Program-made: the position numbers and the translations under genes
Source: Sphingopyxis sp. L1A2A
GTDB taxonomy: Bacteria; Pseudomonadota; Alphaproteobacteria; Sphingomonadales; Sphingomonadaceae
Assembly (NCBI RefSeq): GCF_005502465.1
Contig: NZ_SCOT01000007.1
Coordinates: 62,001 to 126,000 of the forward strand
Direction: 5' to 3'
Length of the DNA: 64,000 nt
The notes under the pieces: model-generated
Databases searched by the model: none
Seen by the model: the letters and a program-made list of their open reading frames with translations, nothing else
Told to the model about the DNA's origin: nothing
Shown: positions 51,633 to 60,730 of the stretch, piece by piece
Numbering within the stretch: the first letter of the stretch is position 1
How the letters are laid out: each line of letters starts with the position of its first letter

Positions 51633-51637
51633 GCCCT

Positions 51638-52564
51638 ATGAAACACCGTATTTCCATCGCCGCCCTCCTCATCCTGACGGTCGGCCTGATCGCGAGCCGC
51701 GCCGACGCGGCCGAGCCCTGTCCGACCGGGCTTGCCGAGGGCAAACGCATCACCGTGCTGGTCGAGGGTGACGGCCCCGACGTCGTCTTGATCCCCGGCC
51801 TGTCGAGCCCGCGCGCGGTATGGGACGCCACCGCCGACCGGTTAAAGGACAAATATCGACTGCACCGCGTCCAGATCCGCGGCTTTGGCGATGCCGCCGG
51901 GGTCAATGCCGAAGGGCCGGTGCTCGACCCGATGATGCGCGAAGTTGCCGATTATATCGACGATTGCATCACCGATCAGGGGCGGGCGGCGCCCGCGATC
52001 ATCGGCCATTCGATGGGCGGGCTGACCGGATTGATGATCGCGGCGCGCGCGCCGGACGAGGTCGGCCGGCTGATGATCGTCGATGCGCTGCCCTTTATCG
52101 GCACCCTGTTCAATCCCGCGGCGACCGCGGACAGCATGAAGCCGCAAGCCGAGCAAATGGCGGCGATGATGCGCGCCCAACATGGTCAGCCCGTACCGAC
52201 AGCGCCGATCAGCGATCCCGGCCCGGTCAGCATGGTCGGCAGCATGTCGAACCAGCCCGCCGGGCGCACCGCGATCCTTGGCTGGATGCGAACCGCCGAT
52301 GCGCGGGTGACGGCGCAGGTGTTGCACGACGTGATGACCACCGACATGCGCGGCGAACTGGCCGCGGTGACCGCGCCGGTAACTTTGCTCTACGCACAGG
52401 ACGACAGCCTGATGACGGGCGAGCGCGCCAAGGCCGCGTTCGAGCCGCAATATGTCGGGGTGCCGAAATTTGCCGCCCAGATGGTGGCTGGCAGCCGCCA
52501 CTTCATCATGCTCGACCAGCCCGAAACCTTTGCCAAGGCGGTCGACGACTTCCTTGCCGATTGA
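51638..52564 (+). CDS. Exported alpha/beta-hydrolase
   Basis: 308 residues. A signal peptide (1-25, ending RADAAE) precedes the hydrolase. The nucleophile elbow is GHSMGGLTGL (about residues 123-132), the acid is probably in YAQDDSLMTG (about 252-261) and the His in GSRHFIMLDQ (about 286-295). Substrate unknown. It starts 5 nt after the XRE gene, so it may be read from the same transcript. Confidence 0.88.
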   Translation: MKHRISIAALLILTVGLIASRADAAEPCPTGLAEGKRITVLVEGDGPDVVLIPGLSSPRAVWDATADRLKDKYRLHRVQIRGFGDAAGVNAEGPVLDPMMREVADYIDDCITDQGRAAPAIIGHSMGGLTGLMIAARAPDEVGRLMIVDALPFIGTLFNPAATADSMKPQAEQMAAMMRAQHGQPVPTAPISDPGPVSMVGSMSNQPAGRTAILGWMRTADARVTAQVLHDVMTTDMRGELAAVTAPVTLLYAQDDSLMTGERAKAAFEPQYVGVPKFAAQMVAGSRHFIMLDQPETFAKAVDDFLAD

Positions 52565-52640
52565 GCGTCCAACCGCCCCCCGCCCTTGCGAGCCGATCGA
52601 TCGCTCGCTAGGGCAGCGGCAGCCGGAAGGGAGCCACCTC

Positions 52641-52895
52641 ATGTTCAAGCGCCTGTTCGTCGACCACCCCAAGGCCGTCGATGAAAATTACATCGAGCAT
52701 TTCGGGGTCGCGTCGAAATTCGGGGTGACGATGATCTATGGCGGTCTGTGCGCGCTGGTCCATGCCATCGTCCCCGGCTGGTGCATCACCACCGGCAGCG
52801 ACACGATCCGCCGCCTCAACAAGATCATGGTCGAACAGCGCGCCGCCAAGGGACAGGCGGCGATGCAGATGAACACAATAGACTGGGTTATCTGA
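52641..52895 (+). CDS. DUF6356 family protein
   Basis: 84 residues, beginning MFKRLFVDHPKAVDENYIEH and containing GVASKFGVTMIYGGLCALVH, the DUF6356 pattern, with one membrane-inserting segment. AAGGGAG lies 8 nt before the ATG. Function unknown; common in sphingomonads. It starts 76 nt after the hydrolase gene. Confidence 0.88.
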   Translation: MFKRLFVDHPKAVDENYIEHFGVASKFGVTMIYGGLCALVHAIVPGWCITTGSDTIRRLNKIMVEQRAAKGQAAMQMNTIDWVI

Positions 52896-52900
52896 CCGCG

Positions 52901-53659
52901 GTGGATACCGCTCCCGATTATCTCGAACGCGCGGGCCGCCCCCGCCTCGCCTATCGCCATGTTGCGGGCGCAGGGCCGACGATTGTCTTCCTGCCCGGCT
53001 ATATGTCCGATATGGCGGGCGGCAAGGCGACTGCCGTGTTCGACTGGGCGGCGGCCGAGGGCCATGCCTGCCTACTGCTCGACTATGCGGGATGCGGACT
53101 GTCGGACGGGCTGTTCGCCGCGCAGGATTTGCTCGACTGGCGCGGCGATGTGCTCGACCTGATCGACGCGCGCGCCGCGGGTCCGGTCATCATCGTCGGT
53201 TCGTCGCTGGGCGGCTGGCTGATGCTGCTCACCGCGCTGGCGCTGATACAGCGCGACGGGCCGGGGCGCGTCGCGGGGCTGATCGGCATCGCCGCGGCGC
53301 CTGATTTTACCGACTGGGGTTTCAGCGACGCCGAAAAGGCGATCATCCTGGCCGAAGGCGAGCTGCGCGAGGAAACGCCGTACAGCGATCAGCCCTATGT
53401 GACGACGCGCGGCTTTTTCCAGTCGGGTGAGGCGAACCAATTGCTCGGCGGACCTATCTCGCTCGCCTGCCCCGTGCGATTGCTGCACGGCGAACAGGAT
53501 GGAGATGTACCGCCCGAAATCAGCCTGCGTCTGTCCGCCGCGCTTGCCAGCGCGGACGTGCAGGTCACGCTGGTCAAGGGCGGCGACCACCGCCTGTCGC
53601 GCGACACCGACATCGCGCTGTTGATCGACACCGTCGCGCGGCTCGCGACGGCAAACTAA
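52901..53659 (+). CDS. Alpha/beta-hydrolase, ABHD10-like thioesterase
   Basis: 252 residues from a GTG. It has oxyanion-hole VFLPGYMSDMAGGKA (about residues 31-45), nucleophile elbow VGSSLGGWLML (about 103-113), acid in HGEQDGDVPPE (about 199-209) and His in GGDHRLSRD (about 229-237). This set is characteristic of the bacterial ABHD10/palmitoyl-protein thioesterase-like group acting on thioesters or acyl glucuronides. It starts 5 nt after the DUF6356 gene and is followed by an acyl-CoA thioesterase. Confidence 0.88.
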   Translation: MDTAPDYLERAGRPRLAYRHVAGAGPTIVFLPGYMSDMAGGKATAVFDWAAAEGHACLLLDYAGCGLSDGLFAAQDLLDWRGDVLDLIDARAAGPVIIVGSSLGGWLMLLTALALIQRDGPGRVAGLIGIAAAPDFTDWGFSDAEKAIILAEGELREETPYSDQPYVTTRGFFQSGEANQLLGGPISLACPVRLLHGEQDGDVPPEISLRLSAALASADVQVTLVKGGDHRLSRDTDIALLIDTVARLATAN

Positions 53660-53668
53660 AGGATTATC

Positions 53669-54106
53669 ATGGCCCGCAGCGACTTTCGTTTCCACGTCAT
53701 CAAGCGTGTCCGCTATGCCGAAATCGATGCGCAGGCGGTGGTGTTCAACAGCCGGTATCTGGAATATTTCGACATCGGGATCACCGAATATTGGCGCGCC
53801 GCCGGGGTCTATGACCGCTGGCCCGGCCATACGAGCCCCGAGTTCCACGTCGCGCGCGCCGAGGTGGATTACAAGGTGCCGATCCTGCTCGACGAAGAGG
53901 TTGATATTTGTGTGCGCTGTTCGCGCGTCGGGCGCAGTTCGATGACCTTTCTGTTTGAGCTCCACGGCGCGGGGAAAGACGATCTGCGCGCCACCGGGAT
54001 GGAGGTCAGCGTCCATGTCGCCGAATCGCAGGGCGCCCCGACGCCGGTGCCCGATGAATTCGTAAATCTGTTCGAAGCATTTGAAGGACGCAGCCTTCGC
54101 GCGTAG
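53669..54106 (+). CDS. Acyl-CoA thioesterase, 4HBT hotdog family
   Basis: 145 residues. The single hotdog domain has VRYAEIDAQAVVFNSRYLEY (about residues 14-33), with the catalytic Asp in the AEIDAQ position of the 4-hydroxybenzoyl-CoA thioesterase group, and ITEYWRAAG as the long helix. It releases CoA from acyl-CoA; chain length is unknown. AAGGA precedes the ATG. It lies 9 nt after the ABHD10-like gene. Confidence 0.91.
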   Translation: MARSDFRFHVIKRVRYAEIDAQAVVFNSRYLEYFDIGITEYWRAAGVYDRWPGHTSPEFHVARAEVDYKVPILLDEEVDICVRCSRVGRSSMTFLFELHGAGKDDLRATGMEVSVHVAESQGAPTPVPDEFVNLFEAFEGRSLRA

Positions 54107-54115
54107 AACGGCGGC

Positions 54116-54553
54116 ATGGCCAAATATCTCCACACCATGATCCGCGTCACCGATCCCGACGCGACCGTCGCCTTTTTCCAGCTGATCGGGCTGGAAGAAA
54201 CCCGCCGCTTCGACAGCGAACAAGGGCGCTTCACGCTAATCTTTCTTGCCTGTCCGGGGCAGGATGGCGTGGCCGAGGTCGAGCTGACCTATAATTGGCC
54301 GCCCGCCGACGGCAGCGCCGCCGAGGCCTATTCGGGCGGGCGCAATTTCGGCCATCTCGCGTACCGCGTCGATGATATTTACGCGACGTGCCAGCGGCTG
54401 ATGGACGCCGGGGTGACGATCAACCGCCCGCCGCGCGACGGTCATATGGCGTTTGTGCGCTCGCCCGACGGCATTTCGGTCGAGCTGTTGCAGGATGGCC
54501 ATTTGCCCCCGGCGGAACCCTGGGCATCGATGCCCAACACCGGCGCCTGGTAA
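54116..54553 (+). CDS. gloA: Glyoxalase I-like VOC family protein
   Basis: 145 residues. Lactoylglutathione lyase converts the methylglyoxal-glutathione hemithioacetal to lactoylglutathione. All four metal ligands expected from E. coli GloA align: His in YLHTMIRV (about residue 6), Glu in EVELTYNW (about 57), His in FGHLAYRV (about 79) and Glu in SVELLQDG (about 124). It lies 9 nt after the thioesterase and shortly upstream of gloB, so both glyoxalases are together. Confidence 0.88.
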   Translation: MAKYLHTMIRVTDPDATVAFFQLIGLEETRRFDSEQGRFTLIFLACPGQDGVAEVELTYNWPPADGSAAEAYSGGRNFGHLAYRVDDIYATCQRLMDAGVTINRPPRDGHMAFVRSPDGISVELLQDGHLPPAEPWASMPNTGAW

Positions 54554-54636
54554 GCGCAGATCGGGAGCCGCAACCAAGGCGGAGGCCGCAGGGTTCCGTC
54601 TAAGGGAGCAAGAGGCTGGAGCGAAAGGAGATCAAC

Positions 54637-55365
54637 GTGGCCGCACTCGACATCGTCCGGATCCCGGTCCTCAGCGACAATTATGTCTGGCTGGTCCATG
54701 ACCCCGAGAGCGAGGCGACTATGGTCGTCGATCCCGCGGTCGCCGACCCCGTCCTCGCCGCCGCCGCGAAACGGGGCTGGACGATCACCGACATCTGGAA
54801 CACCCACTGGCATCCCGACCATACGGGCGGCAACGCGGCGATCAAAGAAGCGACCGGCTGTAAGATCACCGGCCCCGCCGCCGAGTTTGCCCGTATCCCG
54901 ACGCTCGATATTCAGGTGGCGGGCGGCGACAGCGTGCGCCTGGGCCGCCATGTCGCCAGCGTGTGGGACGTCCCCGCGCACACCGCCGGGCATATCGCCT
55001 ATCATTTCGCCGATGACGCCGCGATCTTTGTCGGCGACACGATGTTCGCGATGGGCTGCGGCCGCCTGTTCGAGGGCACGCCTGAGCAGATGTTCGCCAA
55101 TATGCAGAAACTCGGCACGCTCGACGATGCGACGCGCGTCTATTGCGCGCACGAATATACACTGTCGAACGCGCGCTTTGCGGTGACGGTCGATCCGGGC
55201 AACGACGCGCTCGCAGCACGGCTGGTCGCGGTCGAGGCCGCGCGCGCCGCCGGCGAGGCAACGGTGCCGACCAGCATCGGCGAAGAGCGCGCGACCAACC
55301 CGTTTTTGCGCGCGCCGAGCGCCGCCGAACTGGGGCGCATCCGCGCGCTGAAGGACGCCGCATGA
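54637..55365 (+). CDS. gloB: Hydroxyacylglutathione hydrolase (glyoxalase II)
   Basis: 242 residues from a GTG start preceded by AAAGGAG. It hydrolyses lactoylglutathione to lactate and glutathione. Metallo-beta-lactamase motifs are THWHPDHTGG (about residues 52-61), PAHTAGHIAYHF (about 109-120), VGDTMFAMGCGRLFEG (about 130-145) and CAHEYTLSNARF (about 169-180). The glutathione-binding C-terminal domain ends with TNPFLRAPS. The preceding 83-nt gap after gloA contains no other gene. Confidence 0.95.
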   Translation: MAALDIVRIPVLSDNYVWLVHDPESEATMVVDPAVADPVLAAAAKRGWTITDIWNTHWHPDHTGGNAAIKEATGCKITGPAAEFARIPTLDIQVAGGDSVRLGRHVASVWDVPAHTAGHIAYHFADDAAIFVGDTMFAMGCGRLFEGTPEQMFANMQKLGTLDDATRVYCAHEYTLSNARFAVTVDPGNDALAARLVAVEAARAAGEATVPTSIGEERATNPFLRAPSAAELGRIRALKDAA

Positions 55366-55429
55366 CGCCGCCGCTTCAGCGCGCGTTCATGTGCCAGCAA
55401 TATAGTCAGCAACCTCAAGGAGCAATGGC

Positions 55430-55876
55430 ATGGCGAAGCTGAACCTGATGGGGGCCGCGCTGCTGATCGCAGCCGCGCCGCTGGTTGCCAGCTGTATGCC
55501 CGCCGGCACCGCCGAACCCGGCGCCGCGGCACTGACCCCGAAACAGGCCGAGCGGCTCGATAAACAGCTCGCCGGCAAACTGCCCGGCCAACCGCTCCGC
55601 TGCCTGCCCAACTATCGCAGCAACGACACGATCCGCGTGTCGGACAACATCCTGCTGTACCGGTCGGGCGGCAATCTGGTGTATCGCAACGACCTGAAAA
55701 ACAGCTGCCCCGGCCTCGCCCGCGACAGCGACATCATGGTCGTGCGCCAATTCGGATCGTCGACGTGCAGCGGCGACTTTTTTCATCTGGTCGATCGGTC
55801 GAGCGGCATCCGCGGCCCGACCTGTGTTTTTGGTGAATTCGTCCCCTATCGCAAACCGGCGGGGGATGCTGGCTGA
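55430..55876 (+). CDS. Hypothetical lipoprotein, DUF6491-like
   Basis: 148 residues. A lipoprotein signal ends at LVASC (Cys about residue 22). The mature part has RCLPNYRSNDTIRVSDNILL, a strand repeat and cysteines in NSCPGLARD and SSTCSGDFFHLVDR. This layout resembles DUF6491 proteins of sphingomonads, recalled and not verified. AAGGAGC precedes the ATG. Confidence 0.65.
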   Translation: MAKLNLMGAALLIAAAPLVASCMPAGTAEPGAAALTPKQAERLDKQLAGKLPGQPLRCLPNYRSNDTIRVSDNILLYRSGGNLVYRNDLKNSCPGLARDSDIMVVRQFGSSTCSGDFFHLVDRSSGIRGPTCVFGEFVPYRKPAGDAG

Positions 55877-55957
55877 ACCAGCGGTTCAGTCGCAGGCGGG
55901 GACCGGTTTGCGCCGAGCTCTTCGGGTCGCACCCCCGCCTGCTATTGCAAGCCAAAT

Positions 55958-55978
55958 CCCTCCCCTGAAGGGGAGGGG
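55958..55978. terminator. Bidirectional hairpin between convergent genes
   Basis: CCCTCCCC with GGGGAGGG, similar to the hairpin at 33145 but without a good T-run on either strand. It lies between the DUF6491-like gene and the 3' end of the acyl-CoA ligase gene. Confidence 0.5.
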
Positions 55979-55980
55979 CT

Positions 55981-57786
55981 CTAGCCTTTATACAACGCCG
56001 CAATCTTGTCCGCATAAACCTCGCGCAGCACATGGCGGCGGATCTTCATCGACGGCGTCATCTGTTCATTCTCGATCGAAAAGGCTTCGTCGGCAAAGTC
56101 GAATTTGCGGACCTTTTCGATCACCGACAGCTGACCGTTGACGCGGTCGACCGCGGCGCGCAGCGCGGCGCGGAATTTTTCATGTTCGCGTAGTCGGCAC
56201 AGGTCTTTGGGCAGCCCCTCGGCCTCGGCCCATTCGGCCATCCATTCGGGATCGGGAACCAGCAGGCCGACGAGGTGCGGGCGCTTGTCGCCATAGACCA
56301 TCGCCTGCAAAATTTCGGGCTGGAGCGTCAGCATCCCTTCGACGCGCTGCGGCGAGACATTGTCGCCCTTGTCGTTGACGATCAGGTCCTTTTTGCGGTC
56401 GGTGATGACGATTCGCCCCTTGTCGTCGATATGGCCGATGTCGCCGGTGTGCAGCCAGCCATCGACGAGCACCCGCGCAGTTTCGGCGTCATTGCGCCAA
56501 TAGCCCTTCATCACCAGCTCGCCGCGCACCAATATCTCGCCATCGTCGGCGATGCGGACTTCGGTGTTCATCAGCGGCGGGCCGACGGTGTCCATCTTGA
56601 TGCCCGCAGCGGGGCGGTTGCAGCTGATCACCGGCCCCGCCTCGGTCTGGCCATAGCCTTGCAACAAGGTCAGCCCGATCGAGTGGAAAAATACCCCGAT
56701 TTCTGGGTTGAGCGGCGCGCCGCCCGACACCAGCGCCTTCATCCGGCCGCCGAAGCGTTTCTGGATCTTGGGCCGGAACAATTTGTCGAGGATCAGGTCG
56801 ACCGGGCGATCGAGAACGCCCATGCGGCGCTCATAATCCTTTTCGCCGACGCGCAGCGCCTGGTTCAGCATCCAGTTCGCGAGCTTGCCCTGTTTTTCGA
56901 CCGACTTGATCATTCGCGCCCGGATCACCTCGAACAGCCGCGGCACGACGACCATGATCGTCGGGCGCGTTTCCTCGATGTTCGAGACGAGCTTTTCGAG
57001 TCCTTCGCTGTAATAGATTTGCGCGCCGACCATGATCGGCAGGAACTGGCCGCCCGAATGTTCATAGGCGTGGCTGAGCGGCAGGAACGACAGGAACACC
57101 TCTTCGTCGCCGATGCCGAAATCATTGACCAGCACTTCGGCCGCCCCCGCCGCATTGTGCAGGATCGCGCCATGATGCTGCATCACCCCGCGCGGCGCCC
57201 CGCCGGTGCCGCTGGTGTAGATCAGGCAGGCGGTGTCCTCGCGCGTCATCGCGGCGGCGCGCGTCCTCGTTTCATCCAGCCAGGCCTCGCCGCCGGTCAC
57301 CAGCGGCGCCCAGTCGTGGATCGCGACATCGCCCTGTTGCCCGACGCGCAGGCTTTCCATGGTGATGACGATATGCGCGTCCGAGCGCGTCACCGCGGGC
57401 ATCAGCGTGCGCGCCAGCTTGGCGGTCGACACGATCACCGCCTTGGCGCCGCTGTTGTCGAGGATATGCTGGTGGTCGCGTTCGGTGTTGGTCGTATAGG
57501 TCGGCACGGTGATGCAGCCCGCCGCCATGATCGCCAGATCGGCGATGCACCATTCGGGGCGGTTTTCGCTGACCAGCACCACTCGGTCGCCGTCGTTCAG
57601 CCCCAGCTCGCGCAGATTGCGCGCGAGCGCCGCCACCTGGTTCGCGACCTGCCGCCAGCTGAGCGGGTGCCAGATGCGGTCGGCCTTGCGCCACAGGAAC
57701 GGATCTTCGCCGCCCTGTTCGGCGCGGTCGAAGAACATCGCGACCAGGCTGGGGAAATGGTCGAGATGGGGGTTGTTGAGCTTCAT
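55981..57786 (-). CDS. Long-chain acyl-CoA synthetase-like AMP-dependent ligase
   Basis: 601 residues. It activates fatty acids with ATP and CoA. The AMP-binding P-loop is IYTSGTGGAPRGVMQHH (about residues 190-206), differing from the usual TSGTTGxPKG at two positions. The A5 block GYGQTEAGPVISCNRP is at about 378-393, and A8 HTGDIGHIDDKGRIVITDRK is at about 448-467. It is last in a pyrD-ggt-ligase run on the minus strand with 40-47 nt gaps. Confidence 0.93.
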   Translation of the reverse strand: MKLNNPHLDHFPSLVAMFFDRAEQGGEDPFLWRKADRIWHPLSWRQVANQVAALARNLRELGLNDGDRVVLVSENRPEWCIADLAIMAAGCITVPTYTTNTERDHQHILDNSGAKAVIVSTAKLARTLMPAVTRSDAHIVITMESLRVGQQGDVAIHDWAPLVTGGEAWLDETRTRAAAMTREDTACLIYTSGTGGAPRGVMQHHGAILHNAAGAAEVLVNDFGIGDEEVFLSFLPLSHAYEHSGGQFLPIMVGAQIYYSEGLEKLVSNIEETRPTIMVVVPRLFEVIRARMIKSVEKQGKLANWMLNQALRVGEKDYERRMGVLDRPVDLILDKLFRPKIQKRFGGRMKALVSGGAPLNPEIGVFFHSIGLTLLQGYGQTEAGPVISCNRPAAGIKMDTVGPPLMNTEVRIADDGEILVRGELVMKGYWRNDAETARVLVDGWLHTGDIGHIDDKGRIVITDRKKDLIVNDKGDNVSPQRVEGMLTLQPEILQAMVYGDKRPHLVGLLVPDPEWMAEWAEAEGLPKDLCRLREHEKFRAALRAAVDRVNGQLSVIEKVRKFDFADEAFSIENEQMTPSMKIRRHVLREVYADKIAALYKG

Positions 57787-57833
57787 TCTATCTCTCTCCA
57801 GGGAGACTGTTTTTCTGTTCTTATCGTTGTAGC

Positions 57834-59525
57834 TTAGCCCTGCGGCGGTGCGCCATCCACCGATGATGTCCCCGGACCGCGTGGATCCGCCGCACCGCGC
57901 CAGCCGCCCTCAACCCGTTCAACCGCATTGAGCTTTGAGCCGAGATCGGTGGGGGTGAAATTATAGCCAAAGGGTTTCATCTTGGCGGCAACCGCCTCGC
58001 CCGCTGCGGTATTTTCGATCAGCACGCCATTATCACCGAAATAGAGATTGGGCAGTTCCATCGCTGTTTTGGCGTCGAGTCCCCAGTCGAGCACGCCGAC
58101 CAGCACTTTCGTCACATGCATGATGATCCGCTTGCCGCCCGCCGAGCCGACCGCGAGCACGACCTTGCCATCGGGGCCGTAAACGATCGTCGGCGACATC
58201 GACGACAGCGGCCGCTTGCCCGCCTGGACGCGGTTGGCGGTCGGCACCCCGTCCTTGGTCGGCGCGAGGTCGAAGTCGGTGAGTTCATTGTTGAGGAAAT
58301 AGCCGTTGGCGACGAGGTGGCTGCCGAAAATACTCTCGATGGTCGAGGTCATCGACACGACATTGCCCGCCTGATCGGCCACCGCAAAATGCGTCGTCCC
58401 CTGTTCGGGCACCGGCGGCGCGGCGGCGCGCGGCTTGGCGCCCGGCGGGGTGCCGGGGTCATATTTGCCCGCGGCGCCATAGGGCGAAATCAGCTGGCGG
58501 CGCTCGGCCAGATATTTTTTGTCGAGCAAACCCGTCACCGGGACATCGACGAAATCGGCATCGCCCAGATAGGCGGCGCGGTCGGCGTAGGACAGCTGCA
58601 TCGCCTCGGCGAGCAGGTGCCAGCTCATCGGGCTCTCCTGCCCCATTGCGTTCATGTCCCAACCCTCGATCATCCCGAGGATGCCGAAGACCGTGGTCGC
58701 GCCCGATGAGGGCGGCCCCATGCCGCACACTTTGTAGATGCGATAGCTGGTGCAGACCGCCGGGCGTTCCTTTGACTGATAGGCGGCCACGTCCTTGACG
58801 GTGAGCTGCGCCGCATTGCGCGGCGCCTTGGCGACCGCGTCGCTGATCGCCTTGGCATTGGCGCCGCTGTAAAACGCATCGGGGCCGCGCGCCGCGACAT
58901 CGCGCAGCAGCGCCGCATAGGCGGGATTGCGGATGCGGGTGCCGACCGGCGCGGGCTTGCCATCGACATAATAGATCGCGCGCGCCGCGGGGAAATCTTT
59001 CCACACCGGTTCGAACTGGACGAGCCAGTTGTTGAGCACCGGGGTCACGTCGAAGCCGTCCTCGGCGAGCTTAATCGCCGGTTGGAACAGCGCCTGCCAT
59101 TCGAGCTTGCCCCATTTTTTGTGCGCCATTTCCATCAGGCGGATATTGCCGGGTACCCCCACCGACAATCCGCCGGGGATGGCGTCGCGGAACGACCGCG
59201 GCTTGCCGTCGGCGCCGAGAAAACGGTCGGGCCGGGCCGAGGCAGGCGCCATTTCGCGGCCGTCGATCGTCGATATGCTGCCGTCCTTCGCGTCATGATG
59301 CAGCATGAAACCACCGCCGCCGATGCCGCTCGATTGCGGTTCGACCAAGGTCAGCACCGCCACCATCGCGACGGCAGCATCCGCGGCGGTGCCGCCCTGA
59401 TGCAAAATCTGACGCCCCGCCTCGGTCGCGCGCGGATCGGCGGACGAGGTCACGCCCTGCGCGAAGGCCAAGGACGGGAGGGTCAGGGTGACGAGCGCGG
59501 CAAGCGGCAGGAATCTTTTCAACAT
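57834..59525 (-). CDS. ggt: Gamma-glutamyltransferase
   Basis: 563 residues. A signal peptide covers 1-22 (LPSLAFAQG). GGT is a periplasmic Ntn-hydrolase that cleaves itself and acts on glutathione. The nucleophilic Thr begins the small subunit in QGTTHFAVADQAGNVVSMTS (about residues 369-388). Other conserved blocks are VEPQSSGIGGGGFMLHHDAK (about 61-80), PPSSGATTVFGILGMIEGWD and the GSAGGKRII near the C-terminus. Follows pyrD in the same direction. Confidence 0.95.
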   Translation of the reverse strand: MLKRFLPLAALVTLTLPSLAFAQGVTSSADPRATEAGRQILHQGGTAADAAVAMVAVLTLVEPQSSGIGGGGFMLHHDAKDGSISTIDGREMAPASARPDRFLGADGKPRSFRDAIPGGLSVGVPGNIRLMEMAHKKWGKLEWQALFQPAIKLAEDGFDVTPVLNNWLVQFEPVWKDFPAARAIYYVDGKPAPVGTRIRNPAYAALLRDVAARGPDAFYSGANAKAISDAVAKAPRNAAQLTVKDVAAYQSKERPAVCTSYRIYKVCGMGPPSSGATTVFGILGMIEGWDMNAMGQESPMSWHLLAEAMQLSYADRAAYLGDADFVDVPVTGLLDKKYLAERRQLISPYGAAGKYDPGTPPGAKPRAAAPPVPEQGTTHFAVADQAGNVVSMTSTIESIFGSHLVANGYFLNNELTDFDLAPTKDGVPTANRVQAGKRPLSSMSPTIVYGPDGKVVLAVGSAGGKRIIMHVTKVLVGVLDWGLDAKTAMELPNLYFGDNGVLIENTAAGEAVAAKMKPFGYNFTPTDLGSKLNAVERVEGGWRGAADPRGPGTSSVDGAPPQG

Positions 59526-59565
59526 GGCGCGACTTTGGCGCGCGCATCGGACCAACGCAACCCTG

Positions 59566-60636
59566 TCAGTGCGCGCTTCCCACCGCGTCACCCACGCGCT
59601 TGAACCCATCGCGCACCGCGAGCTTTTCCAGCCCGTGCGCGATGCGCGCCGCGAGGCCCGGCCCGGCATAGACCATCGCCGAGTAGATCTGCACGAGGCT
59701 GGCACCGGCGCGGATGCGCTCCCACGCCTGGTCAGCCGAGGCGATGCCGCCCGCCGCCACCAGCGGCACCTTGCCGCCGCTCGCGACGTGAAAATCGCGG
59801 ACCCGCTGCAACGCCAGATCGGCGAGCGGCGCCCCCGACAGCCCGCCCGCTTCGGCGGCGTGGCGCGAGACCAGCGGCGGGCGGGTGATGGTGGTGTTCG
59901 ACACGATCACCGCGGCCAGGCCTTTGGCGATCGCCACCGCGACAATGTCGTCGATGTCCGCGGGTTCCAGGTCGGGCGCGACCTTCAGGAACACCGGCTT
60001 TGCCGCGCCCACGGACTGCGCCGCGGCAACGCCGTCGAGCAAGGCTTCGAGCGCCCCCCTGTCCTGCAAGGCGCGCAGTCCCGGGGTGTTTGGCGAGCTG
60101 ATGTTGATGGTCAGATAGTCGGCGAGCGGCGCCATCGCCGCGGTCCCTTTGGCATAATCGGCGACGCGGTCGGCGCTGTCCTTGTTGGCGCCGATATTGA
60201 TCCCGAGCGGCACCGGCAGGCCGTGGCGGCGCAGGCACGCGATCCGCTCGGCCGCCTTCGCCTGCCCGCCATTGTTGAACCCCATGCGGTTGATCACCGC
60301 GCCATCCTCGACCAGCCGGAACAGCCGCGGGCGCGGGTTGCCCTCCTGCGGCAGCGGGGTCAGCGTGCCGACCTCGACAAAGCCGAAGCCGAAATGCGGC
60401 ATCGCATGTGCGACGCGCGCGTCCTTGTCGAAACCGGGCGCCAGGCCGACCGGATTGGGAAAATGCAATCCGGCGAGTTCGGTCGCGAGCACCGGGCTGG
60501 TCAGCGCCGTCCGCGCGCGCGGCAGCGGCTGGAGCGCGCTGAGCGTCAGATTATGCGCCGCTTCGCCATCGGTGGCATGAACGATCGGACGGACCAGCGC
60601 ATAGGCGGCATCGGCGGCGGAGGCAAAGAGCGACAT
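59566..60636 (-). CDS. pyrD: Dihydroorotate dehydrogenase, quinone-dependent (class 2)
   Basis: 356 residues. It oxidises dihydroorotate to orotate at the membrane in pyrimidine synthesis. FMN/substrate blocks are NPVGLAPGFDKDA (about residues 61-73), VEVGTLTPLPQEGNPRPR (about 89-106), INRMGFNNGG (about 114-123) and NISSPNTPGLR (about 177-187), the last holding the catalytic Ser of class 2. The N-terminal helix (1-45) mediates membrane contact. The frame is open 85 codons upstream with no conservation. Confidence 0.96.
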   Translation of the reverse strand: MSLFASAADAAYALVRPIVHATDGEAAHNLTLSALQPLPRARTALTSPVLATELAGLHFPNPVGLAPGFDKDARVAHAMPHFGFGFVEVGTLTPLPQEGNPRPRLFRLVEDGAVINRMGFNNGGQAKAAERIACLRRHGLPVPLGINIGANKDSADRVADYAKGTAAMAPLADYLTINISSPNTPGLRALQDRGALEALLDGVAAAQSVGAAKPVFLKVAPDLEPADIDDIVAVAIAKGLAAVIVSNTTITRPPLVSRHAAEAGGLSGAPLADLALQRVRDFHVASGGKVPLVAAGGIASADQAWERIRAGASLVQIYSAMVYAGPGLAARIAHGLEKLAVRDGFKRVGDAVGSAH

Positions 60637-60730
60637 CGCCCGCCATTGCGCGTCCTGCGCGGCTATGGCAAGCCCCGCCTCAACCCAATAAGCATCATCG
60701 CAAAACCATCGGAAAAACCGGGAGAAAATC

